A stretch of DNA of 64,000 bases, from positions 1 to 64,000 of the forward strand of contig NZ_QHLI01000006.1 in the NCBI RefSeq assembly GCF_006864425.1. Reading direction: 5' to 3'. Both the position numbers and the translations under genes were made by a program. The stretch is from Campylobacter troglodytis (GTDB lineage Bacteria > Campylobacterota > Campylobacteria > Campylobacterales > Campylobacteraceae). The notes under the pieces were generated by a model that saw nothing but the letters and a program-made list of their open reading frames with translations, was not told the origin of the DNA and ran no database searches. Positions 19,376 to 28,266 of the stretch are shown piece after piece (the stretch's first letter is position 1; the number at the start of each line of letters is the position of its first letter).

Positions 19376-20227
19376 CGAGACAGTTTAATTTGACACAAGA
19401 TCATTTTTAAAGTATAAAAAACAAAATAAAAAACAAGTATATGACACATTCTCAAATTTAAAAGATATAATTTAAGGAATTACGAAGTATTTTTTACTTA
19501 GCCTCCAACCCCTCCTTTGCAAGAATTGATTTAGGGGCTAAAAACGCTCATCTTTGTCAAAGCTCAAAACAAAATTGTGTGTAAAAGTAAATTCACATTT
19601 TAATAGCCAAAGAATGTGAAAAAATCTCAGCGGTGAGATTGAAGTTGATGAGAGTATTTTTGCAACACTAGGCTAGTAACTGCAAAGCAAAAGGGACAAA
19701 AAGAATAAAGCGTGGACATGGGGGCTTGTCGCAAAAGTCTTTACTTTGTGCTACTCGTATTGTAGCTGCAAACAAAAGGCTTGCTAGACACTAGATTAGC
19801 GTTTATACGCAAGTAATATTGTTCTAGCAAGGAGCTTTTGCCGTAAGATTCTAGCAATTTGCAAGAATCTATCATTTATAGCGATACTTGCAAAGCCTAT
19901 GATTAACTTATAAATTCTTTACTTAGCTCGTGTCTTTGCAAGAAGGTGCTAAAGCATGGGGTAGTGTTAAGCATTCTAAAAATTAGTTTAGTTTAACTAA
20001 GAAACACATAAATTCAAGTGTGAATTTGTTTGTTTCTTACTCTTTTAACTGTGTAGTAGAAGAGCTTTTACCAAGCATAAACTTGCTAAATCCAAAGAAA
20101 GCAAAAAATTTTTATGTTTCACTTACAAAAACAGAATGTAAATACAACACGAAAATTCAAGATCAAGCTTTGTATAAAATCTTATTAAAAATGATAAGGC
20201 AAAATCCGCTTAAGCTAGATTAAGCCT
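19376..20227 (+). mobile_element. IS1595-family relic R3 (near full length, decayed)
   Basis: The left end GACAGTTTAATTTGACACAA at 19380 matches the other left ends. In the middle the frame still reads GEIEVDESIF at about 19632 (catalytic Asp region), then KGTKRIKRGHGG. The C-terminus survives as an open stretch at 20020-20223 ending YKILLKMIRQNPLKLD. The right end is AATCCGCTTAAGCTAGATTAAGCC. Several stops and shifts make it inactive. A module copy is inserted between VDES-F and the KR-RG motif, and another at 19738-19777. Confidence 0.8.
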
Positions 20228-20274
20228 TATTAAAATAGCTTAGGAAAAATCCTAGCTAATTTTAGCTAAGAGTA
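20186..20274. repeat. Direct repeat flanking relic R4, left copy
   Basis: This stretch of about 88 bp (AAAATGATAAGGCAAAATCC ... CCTAGCTAATTTTAGCTAA) recurs at 20860-20948 on the other side of R4 with roughly 90% identity by eye. It contains the right end of R3 plus neighbouring sequence. Confidence 0.7.
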
Positions 20275-20276
20275 AT

Positions 20277-20859
20277 GGCTCAATTAAACTTAACAGAATT
20301 TTTTCTTATCAATTTCAGTAAATTTTGACGAGAATTTTGTCCTAAAATTTTCATCTTAATTCAGTTTTTTTATAAATGAAGCACGAAATTTCCTCTTTTA
20401 GCCATATAAATTCAACAAGTGTCAACTTCGCAAGCCCCCTTTTGCTTGCAGTTGCAAGATGAGTATCACAAAGCAAAAACATAGATGTCTTTTTTCCAGC
20501 CCAACGCCCACATTTTCCACGCACTCTTTTTGCCACAAAGTAGCTCTCATCAACTTCAATCTCAGCACTCATTTTCTAAAAAAACTTCGTGTTGCTGATT
20601 TTTCACACTCTTTGGCTATTAAAATGCGAATTTCTTGCATAATTGCATTCATACAAACACGAGAAATTTTGCACATTTTGGCGATTTTTCGCCTCTAAAT
20701 CAAGGACCTCTTGCAAAGGGACAAGAGGATTAACGAAGTAAAAAATACTTCAAAATTGCCATAAATTTTTTAAGACAATTAGGGGAATATATCATATACT
20801 TGTTTTTCATTGAACTCTTTATACTTTAAAATGATCTTGTATCAAATTAAATTGAGTCT
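20277..20859 (-). mobile_element. IS1595-family relic R4
   Basis: Both ends are present: GGCTCAATTAAACTTAAC at 20277 and CTTGTATCAAATTAAATTGA at 20836. Between them the minus strand keeps SAEIEVDESYFVAKRVRGKCGRWAGKK (20570 downward; run interrupted in the gene by later damage) and an upstream helix-turn-helix trace. At about 580 bp it has lost roughly a third of an intact element. The frame after GKKTSMF continues into the 38-bp module (20440-20479). Confidence 0.8.
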
Positions 20860-20948
20860 AAAATGATAAGGCACAATCCGCTGAAGCTAGACTAAGCCTT
20901 ATTAAAAAAATAGCTTAGTGAAAATCCTAGCTAATTTTAGCTAAAAGT
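20860..20948. repeat. Direct repeat flanking relic R4, right copy
   Basis: Matches 20186-20274 in the same orientation. Far longer than an IS target duplication, so it reflects recombination between right-end copies rather than the insertion itself. Confidence 0.7.
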
Positions 20949-20972
20949 ATAAATTCCCGTAAAAATATTAAC

Positions 20973-22082
20973 TCAGCCCTTAAACCACTCAGTAAGCTTG
21001 TCAAAAAAGCCCTTTTGTTCCTCATTTAAGCCCTCTTCATTAATGCCAAAGCTCTTATTTAGCCTTTGTAATAAATCTTTTTGTTCCTCGTTTATCCTTT
21101 GTGGGAATTTTATGTCTATTTGAACTATTTGCCTTCCTCTTCTTTGGCTGTGTAAGTCCTTAATACCTTCATTTTCAAGCACAAATCTATCCCCACTTTT
21201 TGCTCCTAAGGGAAGCTGCAAGAAGGCGTGGGATCTAAGAGTTGGCACCTTGATTTTTTCTCCAAGTGCAACCTGGGTAAAAAAGATAGGAAATTCTATA
21301 TAGACATCTTGTCCGTCTCTTACGAAAAACTCATCATTTGCTACCTCTATGCGAACAAGTAGATCCCCCCTACTTCCATCTTTTAGCACATTTCCCCTGC
21401 CACTTACCCTTAAACTCATACCCTCATCTATGCCCTCAGGAACTTGCACCTCAACACTTTCTTTAAGCTCCTCGTGTCCCTTGCCCTTGCACTGGGTGCA
21501 TTTTTCTTTTATGATCTGTCCCTTGCCTAGACACTCAGGACAAGTTTGCACAAAGGTCATAAAGCCTCTGCTAACCCCTACTTGCCCCTTGCCCTTGCAC
21601 TGATGACAAGTTGTTAATGCTCCATCCTTTGAGCCTGAGCCCTTACAAGCCTTGCAAGAGCTTTTATAGCTAAAATCAACAGTCTTCTTGCATCCAAAAA
21701 TGGCTTCTTTGAAGCTTAAATTGAGCATTACAGCCAAATTTGCCTTGTAGCTATCTTGGGTACTACTTTTTTTAGAGCTACTCCCAAAGCCTCCCCCAAA
21801 AAAGCTTGAAAAAATATCGCCCAGATCAAAGTCCTCAAAGCCCCCAAAGCCACCTGAATTTTTAAGTCCATCTCGTCCGTATCTATCATAAATTGCTCTT
21901 TTTTCATCATCGCTTAAAACCTCGTAAGCTTCGTTTATGAGCTTGAATTTAGCCTCGGCATTGGCATCTCCTTGGTTGCGATCAGGATGGAATTCAAGGG
22001 CAAGTTTTCTATAAGCCTTTTTTATACTTTGTTTATCTGCATCCCTTGAAATTTCTAAGAGCTCATAATAATCTATATCCAC
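20973..22082 (-). CDS. dnaJ: Chaperone protein DnaJ
   Basis: A 369-residue co-chaperone stimulating DnaK ATPase. J domain residues 1-70 with HPD at 32-34; Gly/Phe-rich linker ([22 protein letters not shown]); four zinc-binding CxxCxGxG repeats ([32 protein letters not shown]); C-terminal peptide-binding domain. Full length, so a canonical type I Hsp40. It is divergent from racR with a 120-bp spacer; dnaJ next to racRS is the C. jejuni arrangement as I recall, and the RacRS system there affects heat response. Confidence 0.96.
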   Translation of the reverse strand: MDIDYYELLEISRDADKQSIKKAYRKLALEFHPDRNQGDANAEAKFKLINEAYEVLSDDEKRAIYDRYGRDGLKNSGGFGGFEDFDLGDIFSSFFGGGFGSSSKKSSTQDSYKANLAVMLNLSFKEAIFGCKKTVDFSYKSSCKACKGSGSKDGALTTCHQCKGKGQVGVSRGFMTFVQTCPECLGKGQIIKEKCTQCKGKGHEELKESVEVQVPEGIDEGMSLRVSGRGNVLKDGSRGDLLVRIEVANDEFFVRDGQDVYIEFPIFFTQVALGEKIKVPTLRSHAFLQLPLGAKSGDRFVLENEGIKDLHSQRRGRQIVQIDIKFPQRINEEQKDLLQRLNKSFGINEEGLNEEQKGFFDKLTEWFKG

Positions 22083-22163
22083 TTAACTTCCTTTGTCCTA
22101 GCTAAAATAAAGAATTATTTTACCAAATTTTGTAAATCTTAGGTTAAATTCACTTAATTTTGT

Positions 22164-22169
22164 TACAAT
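22164..22169 (+). promoter_or_regulatory. Probable -10 box for racR
   Basis: TACAAT in TTTTGTTACAATTGC, 34 bases before the racR ATG. The same extended form, TTCGTTACAATT, precedes murJ at 50900. Confidence 0.5.
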
Positions 22170-22202
22170 TGCAAGGATTAACTTTAAAAAAGGACAAAAA
22201 TT

Positions 22203-22877
22203 ATGATTAATGTATTGATGATAGAGGATGATGCTGATTTTGCTACCTTGCTTTCAGAGTATTTGGCTCAGTTTAATATTAAAATAACAAACTACGAAGA
22301 TCCTTATCTAAAAATCGATGCAAACATAGCAAACTATGACTGCTTAATCCTAGATCTAACCCTACCAGGACTTGATGGGCTTGAGGTGTGTAGAGAGCTT
22401 AGAGCAAAAAGTGATATTCCCATCATTATCTCCTCAGCCAGAGGGGATCTAAGCGACAAGGTAGTGGGACTTCAAATTGGTGCTGATGATTATCTAGCAA
22501 AGCCTTATGATCCAAGGGAGATGTATGCAAGGATTATGAGTTTGATTCGCCGCTCTAAGAAAAATGCTGAAAATAACGCAACTTCTAGCTCTGAAAGTTC
22601 TTTTAAGGTGGATGAAAAAAGACACGAGATAAGCTACAAGGGTAGGGTTTTAACCCTAACCCCAGCTGAGTATGAGATTCTAGATTATCTTATCTCCCAA
22701 CACGGCTTTTCAATATCAAGAGAGCAGCTTACCAAGCATTGCAAAAGCTTAAAGGACGGAAATTCTAAGAGCTTAGATGTTATCATTGGTCGTTTAAGAT
22801 CAAAGATCGATGATAATTCCAAGTCCCCAAGACACATAGTAGCTGTTAGGGGTATAGGGTATAAGCTCATAGGATGA
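22203..22877 (+). CDS. racR: Response regulator RacR
   Basis: A 224-residue OmpR-type regulator. Receiver domain with acidic pocket EDD at 8-10, phosphoacceptor Asp 51 (LILDLTLPGLDG), conserved Ser/Thr in IIISSARGD and Lys in YLAKPYDP; C-terminal winged helix from about residue 130 (LTPAEYEILDYLI ... DVIIGRLRSKI ... AVRGIGYKLIG). Family knowledge: in C. jejuni RacR-RacS modulates temperature-dependent growth and anaerobic respiration genes. AAAAAAGGAC precedes the ATG. Overlaps racS by 4 nt. Confidence 0.92.
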   Translation: MINVLMIEDDADFATLLSEYLAQFNIKITNYEDPYLKIDANIANYDCLILDLTLPGLDGLEVCRELRAKSDIPIIISSARGDLSDKVVGLQIGADDYLAKPYDPREMYARIMSLIRRSKKNAENNATSSSESSFKVDEKRHEISYKGRVLTLTPAEYEILDYLISQHGFSISREQLTKHCKSLKDGNSKSLDVIIGRLRSKIDDNSKSPRHIVAVRGIGYKLIG

Positions 22878-24127
22878 GATATTATTCCATTCGCTTTAAG
22901 ATTAGCGTTTTATTTGCCATTGTTTTTGCCCTAATTGCTGCCTTGTTTATTATTTGTATTAATCTAGCCATTGATTCAAGCCATCAAGAACAAAATGAAT
23001 ACAATGAAAAAATGGTAAATCAACTTCTTAGCACCTACAGCTCAAACAACAAGATCGATGTGGTAGAGTATTTAGACAGCAGAGGCTTTAATGTGATCAA
23101 GGATCAAGCTCTAATTAAAAGGATCAAAGAGGATGGCAAGGAGCTTTTTAGGCTTGAAACGAATTTGTCGGTTTTTTCTTCTATTTCCTACCGAGATGCT
23201 GTGCTTTTAAGGATAGAAAATCAAGACTATGATCTGCTTTTAACCACAAAGAAAAAGACCATGTCCTTTGAGGTGATCTTGTTTGGCTTTTTGCTTTCCT
23301 TGTTTATCACCTTGCTTTTGTATCTATCCATAATACGTTCTTTAAATCCACTTGAAAGGCTAAGAAGACAAATTGCCAAGACTATGAGCGGAGAGGACTT
23401 TCATCCCAGTGAATACACAAACGATGAGATAGGAGAAATAGCCACAGAATTCTTAATCACCCTTAAAAAGATGAAAGAGCTTATAGAATCAAGACAGCTT
23501 TTTTTACGCACCATTATGCACGAGTTTAAAACCCCCATAGGCAAGGGCAGGATAGTAGCTGAAATGGTAAAAGAAGAAAAGCAAAAAAAGAGGCTAATTA
23601 CCATCTTTAAAAGGCTTAATGCTTTGATTGATGAAAGTGCTAAAATAGAAAGCTTGTTTTCAAAAAACTACAAGCTAAACATTCGCCCTTATAGCTTTAA
23701 TGAGATCTTGGCTAAGGCTAAAAAACTACTTCTTGATGGGGAATTTGATAAAAACATCATCATCAAAAAAAATGACAATCCTTTCTTCAATGTAGATCTT
23801 GACATCTTTGCCTTGGTGCTTAAAAATTTAATAGACAATGCCCTTAAATACTCAGACGATGGGCTTTGCCTCATAGAATGCTTTGAAAACTGTATATACA
23901 TTAAAAACAAGGGCAGAGCTTTGAAGTATGATTATAAGGAGTATGTAAAGGCCTTTGTCAGAGATAAGGATAATAGCGTAGAGGGTATGGGGCTAGGACT
24001 TTACATAGTGGATAAGACCTGTAAGAGTCATAATTTTGATCTAAGTTATAGCTATGTTGATTCTTTACACTCCTTCAAAATAACTACCCCCCCCCCCTTA
24101 TCTACCAAAAACAAAAGCATTTTTTAA
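22874..24127 (+). CDS. racS: Sensor histidine kinase RacS with a poly-C tract near the 3' end
   Basis: A 417-residue kinase. Membrane helices at about 9-31 and 133-153 enclose a periplasmic sensor of about 100 residues; HAMP-like segment SLNPLERLRRQIAKTM; phosphoacceptor His 216 in RTIMHEFKTP; N box LKNLIDNALKYSDDG; G box GMGLGLYIVD. The end of the gene carries 11 consecutive C at 24087-24097, giving TTPPPLSTKNKSIF as the tail. Tract-length change would swap the last residues and move the stop toward the recR start. The catalytic core lies upstream and is not affected. Confidence 0.92.
   Translation: MRYYSIRFKISVLFAIVFALIAALFIICINLAIDSSHQEQNEYNEKMVNQLLSTYSSNNKIDVVEYLDSRGFNVIKDQALIKRIKEDGKELFRLETNLSVFSSISYRDAVLLRIENQDYDLLLTTKKKTMSFEVILFGFLLSLFITLLLYLSIIRSLNPLERLRRQIAKTMSGEDFHPSEYTNDEIGEIATEFLITLKKMKELIESRQLFLRTIMHEFKTPIGKGRIVAEMVKEEKQKKRLITIFKRLNALIDESAKIESLFSKNYKLNIRPYSFNEILAKAKKLLLDGEFDKNIIIKKNDNPFFNVDLDIFALVLKNLIDNALKYSDDGLCLIECFENCIYIKNKGRALKYDYKEYVKAFVRDKDNSVEGMGLGLYIVDKTCKSHNFDLSYSYVDSLHSFKITTPPPLSTKNKSIF
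24087..24097 (+). repeat. Homopolymeric C(11) tract in racS
   Basis: Eleven consecutive C on the plus strand, in the class of poly-G/C contingency tracts that drive phase variation in Campylobacter. It lies about 30 bases before the racS stop and 40 before the recR start. It is the only tract of this length in the window; C7 runs occur in murF (about 45134) and dsbD (59928). Confidence 0.85.
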
Positions 24128-24136
24128 GAAAAAACA

Positions 24137-24712
24137 GTGAGTAAAAAAACCAGCGAAAAATTCAACGAACTAGTAGCAAGCTTTGCAAGCCTACCAACCA
24201 TAGGTAAGAAAACAGCCATTCGCCTAGCCTATTTTGTGAGTAAAAATCACCTCTTAGGCACCAAACTAGCCCAAGACATAGAAAATGCCATTCGTTTCAT
24301 CAAGCCTTGCAGTAAATGTGGGGCACTAAGCGAGAATGAGTGTTGTGAAATTTGCAGCGATGAGGACAGGCAAAGAGCTGTTCTTTGTGTGGTAGAAAGT
24401 GCAAGGGATGTTTTGATCTTAGAAGAAAGTGGAAGCTTTAATGGGCTTTATTTTGTGCTTGATGAGTTAAGTGATGAAAAGCTAACCAAACTGCGTGTGA
24501 TGATAGCTGAATTTGGGGTTAAGGAGCTAATCTTTGCCTTCACGCATTCTGTGAATGCTGATGCAATGAGCTTTTTTGTTGAAGATAAACTCAAAGATAT
24601 GAATTTGGAGTTTAGCAAGATAGCCCAAGGCATTCCAAGTGGGGTGCATTTAGAAAATGTAGATCTCATCTCCTTGCATAAGGCTATGGTTTTTCGCACG
24701 AAGTTAAAGTGA
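24137..24712 (+). CDS. recR: Recombination mediator protein RecR
   Basis: A 191-residue DNA-clamp protein of the RecFOR pathway. GTG start at 24137. N-terminal helix-hairpin-helix ([18 protein letters not shown]), four-cysteine zinc site [16 protein letters not shown] (about 56-71), Toprim domain ([13 protein letters not shown]) and C-terminal [16 protein letters not shown]. No clear Shine-Dalgarno sequence; the start lies 9 bases after the racS stop in the present tract state, so coupling to racS translation is likely. Confidence 0.92.
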   Translation: MSKKTSEKFNELVASFASLPTIGKKTAIRLAYFVSKNHLLGTKLAQDIENAIRFIKPCSKCGALSENECCEICSDEDRQRAVLCVVESARDVLILEESGSFNGLYFVLDELSDEKLTKLRVMIAEFGVKELIFAFTHSVNADAMSFFVEDKLKDMNLEFSKIAQGIPSGVHLENVDLISLHKAMVFRTKLK

Positions 24713-24775
24713 GTTTATTTAAAACTTGCTAATTTTAGCCATTTACTCCACAAGCTCATTGACAAAAAAATTTTA

Positions 24776-25625
24776 GGCTCAAGATACTTTAATAGGATTT
24801 TCTTTTATTAATTTCAGTAAATTTTGATGATAATTGTGTCCCAAATTTTTAGTATTGTATATAAATTCTATTTCTTTGAAATGAAACACAAAATTTTCTT
24901 TTTTTAACTATTAAATTTAGCTAAACGAAACTTCGCAAATCCCTAGAAAGTATCTATGCCGTTGATATGATTTCGTCCGTTCGCAAACTCGTTTTTAGAG
25001 TGTTTTACAAAATCTTGTGCTTTTACTCCGCAAAGAAACGAGTGAGTAACATGAAGTAAAAATCCACCAAACCATCATAAGCTTTGAAGCCCTACTGTAA
25101 ATTTCACTTTCTTTAAGCTTTGCAAGGTCCCTTATGATAAGCAATAGCCTTTTGATAGAGTAAGTATTTGAGTGTATAAACATAGCCGTTGCGTTTTAGC
25201 ATCACTTCTTGCAAGGTTACGAGTGTGTAGCACGAAGTAAAAACACGGACATTTTCTTGTCAGCCCCACGCCCACGCTTTCCACGCATCCTTTTTGCCCC
25301 TTCTGCTAGCAGTTGCAAGACGAAACGAAGTAAAAAATAATTCTCATCAACTTCGATTTAACCACTCATCTTGCTGATTTTTTCGCACTCTTTGGCTATT
25401 AAAATGCGAATTTCACGCAAAATTCTATTCACACAAGGACGAGAAATTTTGCAAATTTCTGCGATTTTTTTCGCCTCTAAATCAAGGCTTCTTGCAAAGA
25501 GATGTGCCGAAGGGCTAATTAAAAATATCTTAAAATTTCCTTTACATTTAGCGAAATTCGCAAACAGATCTTTGATTTTCATAGGACTTAGCTTAAAAAC
25601 CCTTTGGTTTAAGTTTAATTCAGCC
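24776..25625 (-). mobile_element. IS1595-family relic R5 (about 850 bp, nearly complete)
   Basis: The minus strand begins at 25625 with GGCTGAATTAAACTTAAACC and an open start MKIKDLFANFAKCKGNF. The helix-turn-helix region follows (AKKIAEICKISRPCVNRIL, LIAKECEKIS). Then, in broken frames, come IEVDENYF, RMRGKRGRGADKK, FANGRNHINGIDTF and AKFRLAKFNS. The far end reads CCTATTAAAGTATCTTGAGCC at 24776. Three copies of the 38-bp module interrupt it (25018-25064, 25205-25245, 25300-25338). It is the best template for rebuilding the ancestral element. Confidence 0.82.
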
Positions 25626-25861
25626 TTTTAAAAAACTTCGTTTGTCAAAGAAATTATATTTTCTACAAAAGTGATTTTTCACAAAAAAGCGACACTTTGC
25701 CAAAAAACTTCTCTTTTTAAAGAGGCCTTTGTTTGAGATGCTTTGTAATGCTTAGTTATGATAGAGGAATAATTAGATCTTTTTCAAGGCTTAGTGTAAC
25801 AAAATTTATTTCTTATTTTGCTTTGAAATTGGCTTTTTTCAATGCTTTTTAAAAAGATTTT

Positions 25862-25915
25862 ATTTTATCAAAGGCTCAAGACACTTTAATTTGATACAAA
25901 TCCTATTAAAGTATT
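25862..25915 (+). mobile_element. Solitary left end of the same IS
   Basis: GGCTCAAGACACTTTAATTT then GATACAAATCCTATTAAAG resembles the left ends of R3 and R4. No transposase trace follows before fliO ends at 25981. Confidence 0.5.
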
Positions 25916-25980
25916 TTAGCCAAAATCAATTATAAAAGCACCTAAAATCCTTCAAAGCTACTTAAAGCTAGACATTAACC

Positions 25981-26736
25981 TCACTCTTGCTTACCCTTAA
26001 TGAGCCTTTGCAATCTTTGTTTGTTTTCCTCAAAAAAGCTTTCAAAGCTTTTTTCTTCTTTTTTAATGGGTGTTTTTTGCTCTTCTTTTATGTCTGTGCT
26101 TTCTAGGATGATGTTTGAATTTCCTATGATCATTACAAAACGTTTTAAGCCGTATTCTAAGATGATGAATTGATTGTGTCTGTCAAGGGGTCTTTGAAAG
26201 ATGATTCTAAAATCCTTGTTTGAAGTAGCACCTCGTCTGGTAAGTCTTTTATTAAGCATCCAAAGTGCGATAAGAAGCAAAAATAAAAGCAAGATAACAA
26301 TAATATAATTTGTATAATCAAAGCCCTCTATCTTGGCTTCTTGTTCTTGTCTAAGTGGCAAGGTGCTTGATATAACCGCTGTTTGAGGCAAGGCTCTTAT
26401 CATAAGTCCTGTTTTATCATTTATAAGACTTAGATCAATCTTTGCCTCGCTTTTAGCCTCAAACATAATGACGGTTTTGTTTTTAGAAGGAGAAATGAGC
26501 ATCTTGCTAAGTAGGCTTGAGTTGATGTTTTTTACTTCTTCTTTTGAGTAATTAAGATTATTTAGTGTGATAAGTAGCTCATTTTTGCTTCTTTTTTGAT
26601 CTATTTGCCCCTCATAAACTCCATCAAAAGATAGGGTTATGTTGACACTGTTGGCATTGTTACTGTGAATTTTGTAGTCTATGATATTTAGTGCAAAAAG
26701 GGGCAAGGCTAGAAAAAGAAGCACATAAAATTTCAT
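25981..26736 (-). CDS. fliO: FliO-like flagellar export protein
   Basis: A 251-residue protein: signal or first membrane segment at 1-16, a periplasmic beta domain of about 120 residues, a membrane helix at about 144-162 (YIIVILLLFLLLIALWML), then a cytoplasmic part with RIIFQRPLDRHNQFIILEYGLKRFVM, the FliO pattern of a basic strand following the single helix, and a Lys/Glu-rich tail. FliO helps assemble the FliPQR export gate. It lies directly after fliN (ATG next to the fliN stop). As I recall the C. jejuni homologue in this place was shown to be FliO. Confidence 0.75.
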   Translation of the reverse strand: MKFYVLLFLALPLFALNIIDYKIHSNNANSVNITLSFDGVYEGQIDQKRSKNELLITLNNLNYSKEEVKNINSSLLSKMLISPSKNKTVIMFEAKSEAKIDLSLINDKTGLMIRALPQTAVISSTLPLRQEQEAKIEGFDYTNYIIVILLLFLLLIALWMLNKRLTRRGATSNKDFRIIFQRPLDRHNQFIILEYGLKRFVMIIGNSNIILESTDIKEEQKTPIKKEEKSFESFFEENKQRLQRLIKGKQE

Positions 26737-27047
26737 TAAACTTCTTTTTTAAAATACTGCAAAACTGTTTTAGAATCTAAAATTTCATTGATACGAATGG
26801 CTAAATTTCTCTCATACACCATCACCTCTCCCTTGCCAAAGATGCGTCTGTTTATATAAAGCTCAACGCTTTCTCCTGCTGGCTTTTCAAGATCTATAAC
26901 AGAACCAACCTCTAATTTCAACAAGGAAGCCACAGACATAGTAGTAGTGCCAAGTTCGCTAACAAATTCAACAGTAATATCAAGTATATCCTCATAGGTC
27001 TCAATGAGACCCATATGGTTACCATATTCGTTTAATTGCTCACTCAT
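26736..27047 (-). CDS. fliN: Flagellar motor switch protein FliN
   Basis: A 103-residue C-ring protein. The whole protein is the SpoA/FliN domain: ILDITVEFVSELGTTTMSV, LLKLEVGSVIDLEKPAGE, VELYINRRIFGKGEVMV, LAIRINEIL. It forms the lower C ring with FliM and binds export cargo complexes and CheY-P. It overlaps both neighbours by a few bases (CheX-like upstream, fliO downstream). Confidence 0.93.
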   Translation of the reverse strand: MSEQLNEYGNHMGLIETYEDILDITVEFVSELGTTTMSVASLLKLEVGSVIDLEKPAGESVELYINRRIFGKGEVMVYERNLAIRINEILDSKTVLQYFKKEV

Positions 27048-27466
27048 ATCTTTTTATAGCCCACTCTAAAAGAAAAAGAACCAGACTCATAGGCTACTTC
27101 ACTGTCTAGCTTGAAATTTGCAAAGTCTATTCTGCCTAGGTATTCAGGTATGCCAAGTTTATAGTTTTCTCCCTTTTCATTTAGCTTGATCTTTGCATAA
27201 CCTATGATCTGATTAGCAAATTCCTTGGATAAATCGCACCAATCATCCTCATTAAGAACCACATCTTGCAAATAAACCTCCTGATAGGTCTCAAAGGCTT
27301 CTTTTGGAAAAAAAAGATAAAAATTAAACTCGCCCTCGTCCTTACTTGTAAGAGGTATGGCCGAGCCGTAAAGCTCACCGCTTAACTTCTCTTTTGTCTT
27401 AACAAGCTTACACTGTAAAATTTCCTCAAAAAAATGCTTAACGGACTGTTCTATAATATTAAACAT
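27044..27466 (-). CDS. CheX-like protein with a CheC-type phosphatase motif
   Basis: A 140-residue cytoplasmic protein. It carries DLSKEFAN at 78-85 and a proline at 107, matching the [D/S]xxxExxN...P active-site pattern of the CheC/CheX/FliY family of CheY-P phosphatases (spacing of 21 residues where I recall 22). The preceding strands (GELYGSAIP, EFNFYLFFPKEAF) and IIGYAKIKLNEKG fit the CheX fold. GAGGAGAGGGG precedes the ATG, the strongest ribosome site in this operon. It is followed by fliN with a 4-nt overlap, which places it at the switch. Function is inferred from the motif and context. Confidence 0.72.
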   Translation of the reverse strand: MFNIIEQSVKHFFEEILQCKLVKTKEKLSGELYGSAIPLTSKDEGEFNFYLFFPKEAFETYQEVYLQDVVLNEDDWCDLSKEFANQIIGYAKIKLNEKGENYKLGIPEYLGRIDFANFKLDSEVAYESGSFSFRVGYKKI

Positions 27467-27528
27467 TCCCCTCTCCTCAAAGTATTTTGTATATTATATT
27501 AAAAAATAAAAAATATTTTAAGCTAAAT

Positions 27529-28266
27529 TCAAAAAATCTCATCAAGCCTAGCCAATACCTCACTTAACTTCCCACTCTCAAAGGCTTGCACGAGGCTTGT
27601 GCCAACTATGGCTCCGTCTGCTATCTTTTGACATTCCTTCACATCAGATCTTGTTTTTACTCCAAAGCCCACAAAAATGGGCAAGTTTGTAAGCTTTTTA
27701 AGCTCTGTAATTAGGCTTTGAAGCCTTTGATGTTCTATTTGATTGCCCCCTGTGATGCCTATGCTTGCAAGTGCATATACAAAGCCAGATGCCCTACTTA
27801 AAATCTTTTTAAGCCTTTGCTTGTCTGTGGTTACGCTTACAAGGGGGATGAGGGCAAGTTTTGCCCTTTGACACTCTTTAAAAAGGGCTTCATTTTCCTC
27901 AAAGGGCAGTTCAGGCACGATTAAACCGCTAACTCCAACGCTTTTTGCCATTTTAACGAATTTTTCAAGCCCATAAGAAAAAATGAGATTATAATACACC
28001 AAAAGCACCAAGGTTTTGCTTGTTTTAATGCCTTTTAAAAGCTCAAATACCTTGTGAATGTCTGTTCCTTCCTCCATAGCCTTTCTAGCTGCCTCAAAGA
28101 TCACAGCCCCATCAGCGATAGGATCAGAATAAGGAATGCCTATTTCTAAAATGTCAAGCTTACTCTCATCTAAATGCTCTAAAAATTCACGCGTCAAGCT
28201 TAAATTTGGATAGCCAGCGACTATGTAGCCTACATTTGCCTTGCCTTTGAAATGAAAATCACCCAT
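27529..28266 (-). CDS. trpA: Tryptophan synthase alpha chain
   Basis: A 245-residue subunit that cleaves indole-3-glycerol phosphate. I start at MGDFHFKGKANV (ATG 28266), preceded by GAGAAAGGAAAG; 21 codons upstream lie within trpB. Catalytic residues: Glu in DILEIGIPYSDPIADG and the Asp of that same motif; phosphate loop ASIGITGGNQ and GFGVKTRSDV. The first bases overlap the trpB end as ATGGGTGA. Followed by the flagellar genes after 62 bp. Confidence 0.94.
   Translation of the reverse strand: MGDFHFKGKANVGYIVAGYPNLSLTREFLEHLDESKLDILEIGIPYSDPIADGAVIFEAARKAMEEGTDIHKVFELLKGIKTSKTLVLLVYYNLIFSYGLEKFVKMAKSVGVSGLIVPELPFEENEALFKECQRAKLALIPLVSVTTDKQRLKKILSRASGFVYALASIGITGGNQIEHQRLQSLITELKKLTNLPIFVGFGVKTRSDVKECQKIADGAIVGTSLVQAFESGKLSEVLARLDEIF

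Noticed and set aside
20351-20572. Stand-alone 73-codon transposase gene
   Set aside because: It is an internal fragment of relic R4 with no start signals; the frame ends in unrelated sequence.
25018-25338. CRISPR-like array of three module copies in R5
   Set aside because: Spacing is irregular, copies are diverged and in dispersed positions, and no cas gene is near.
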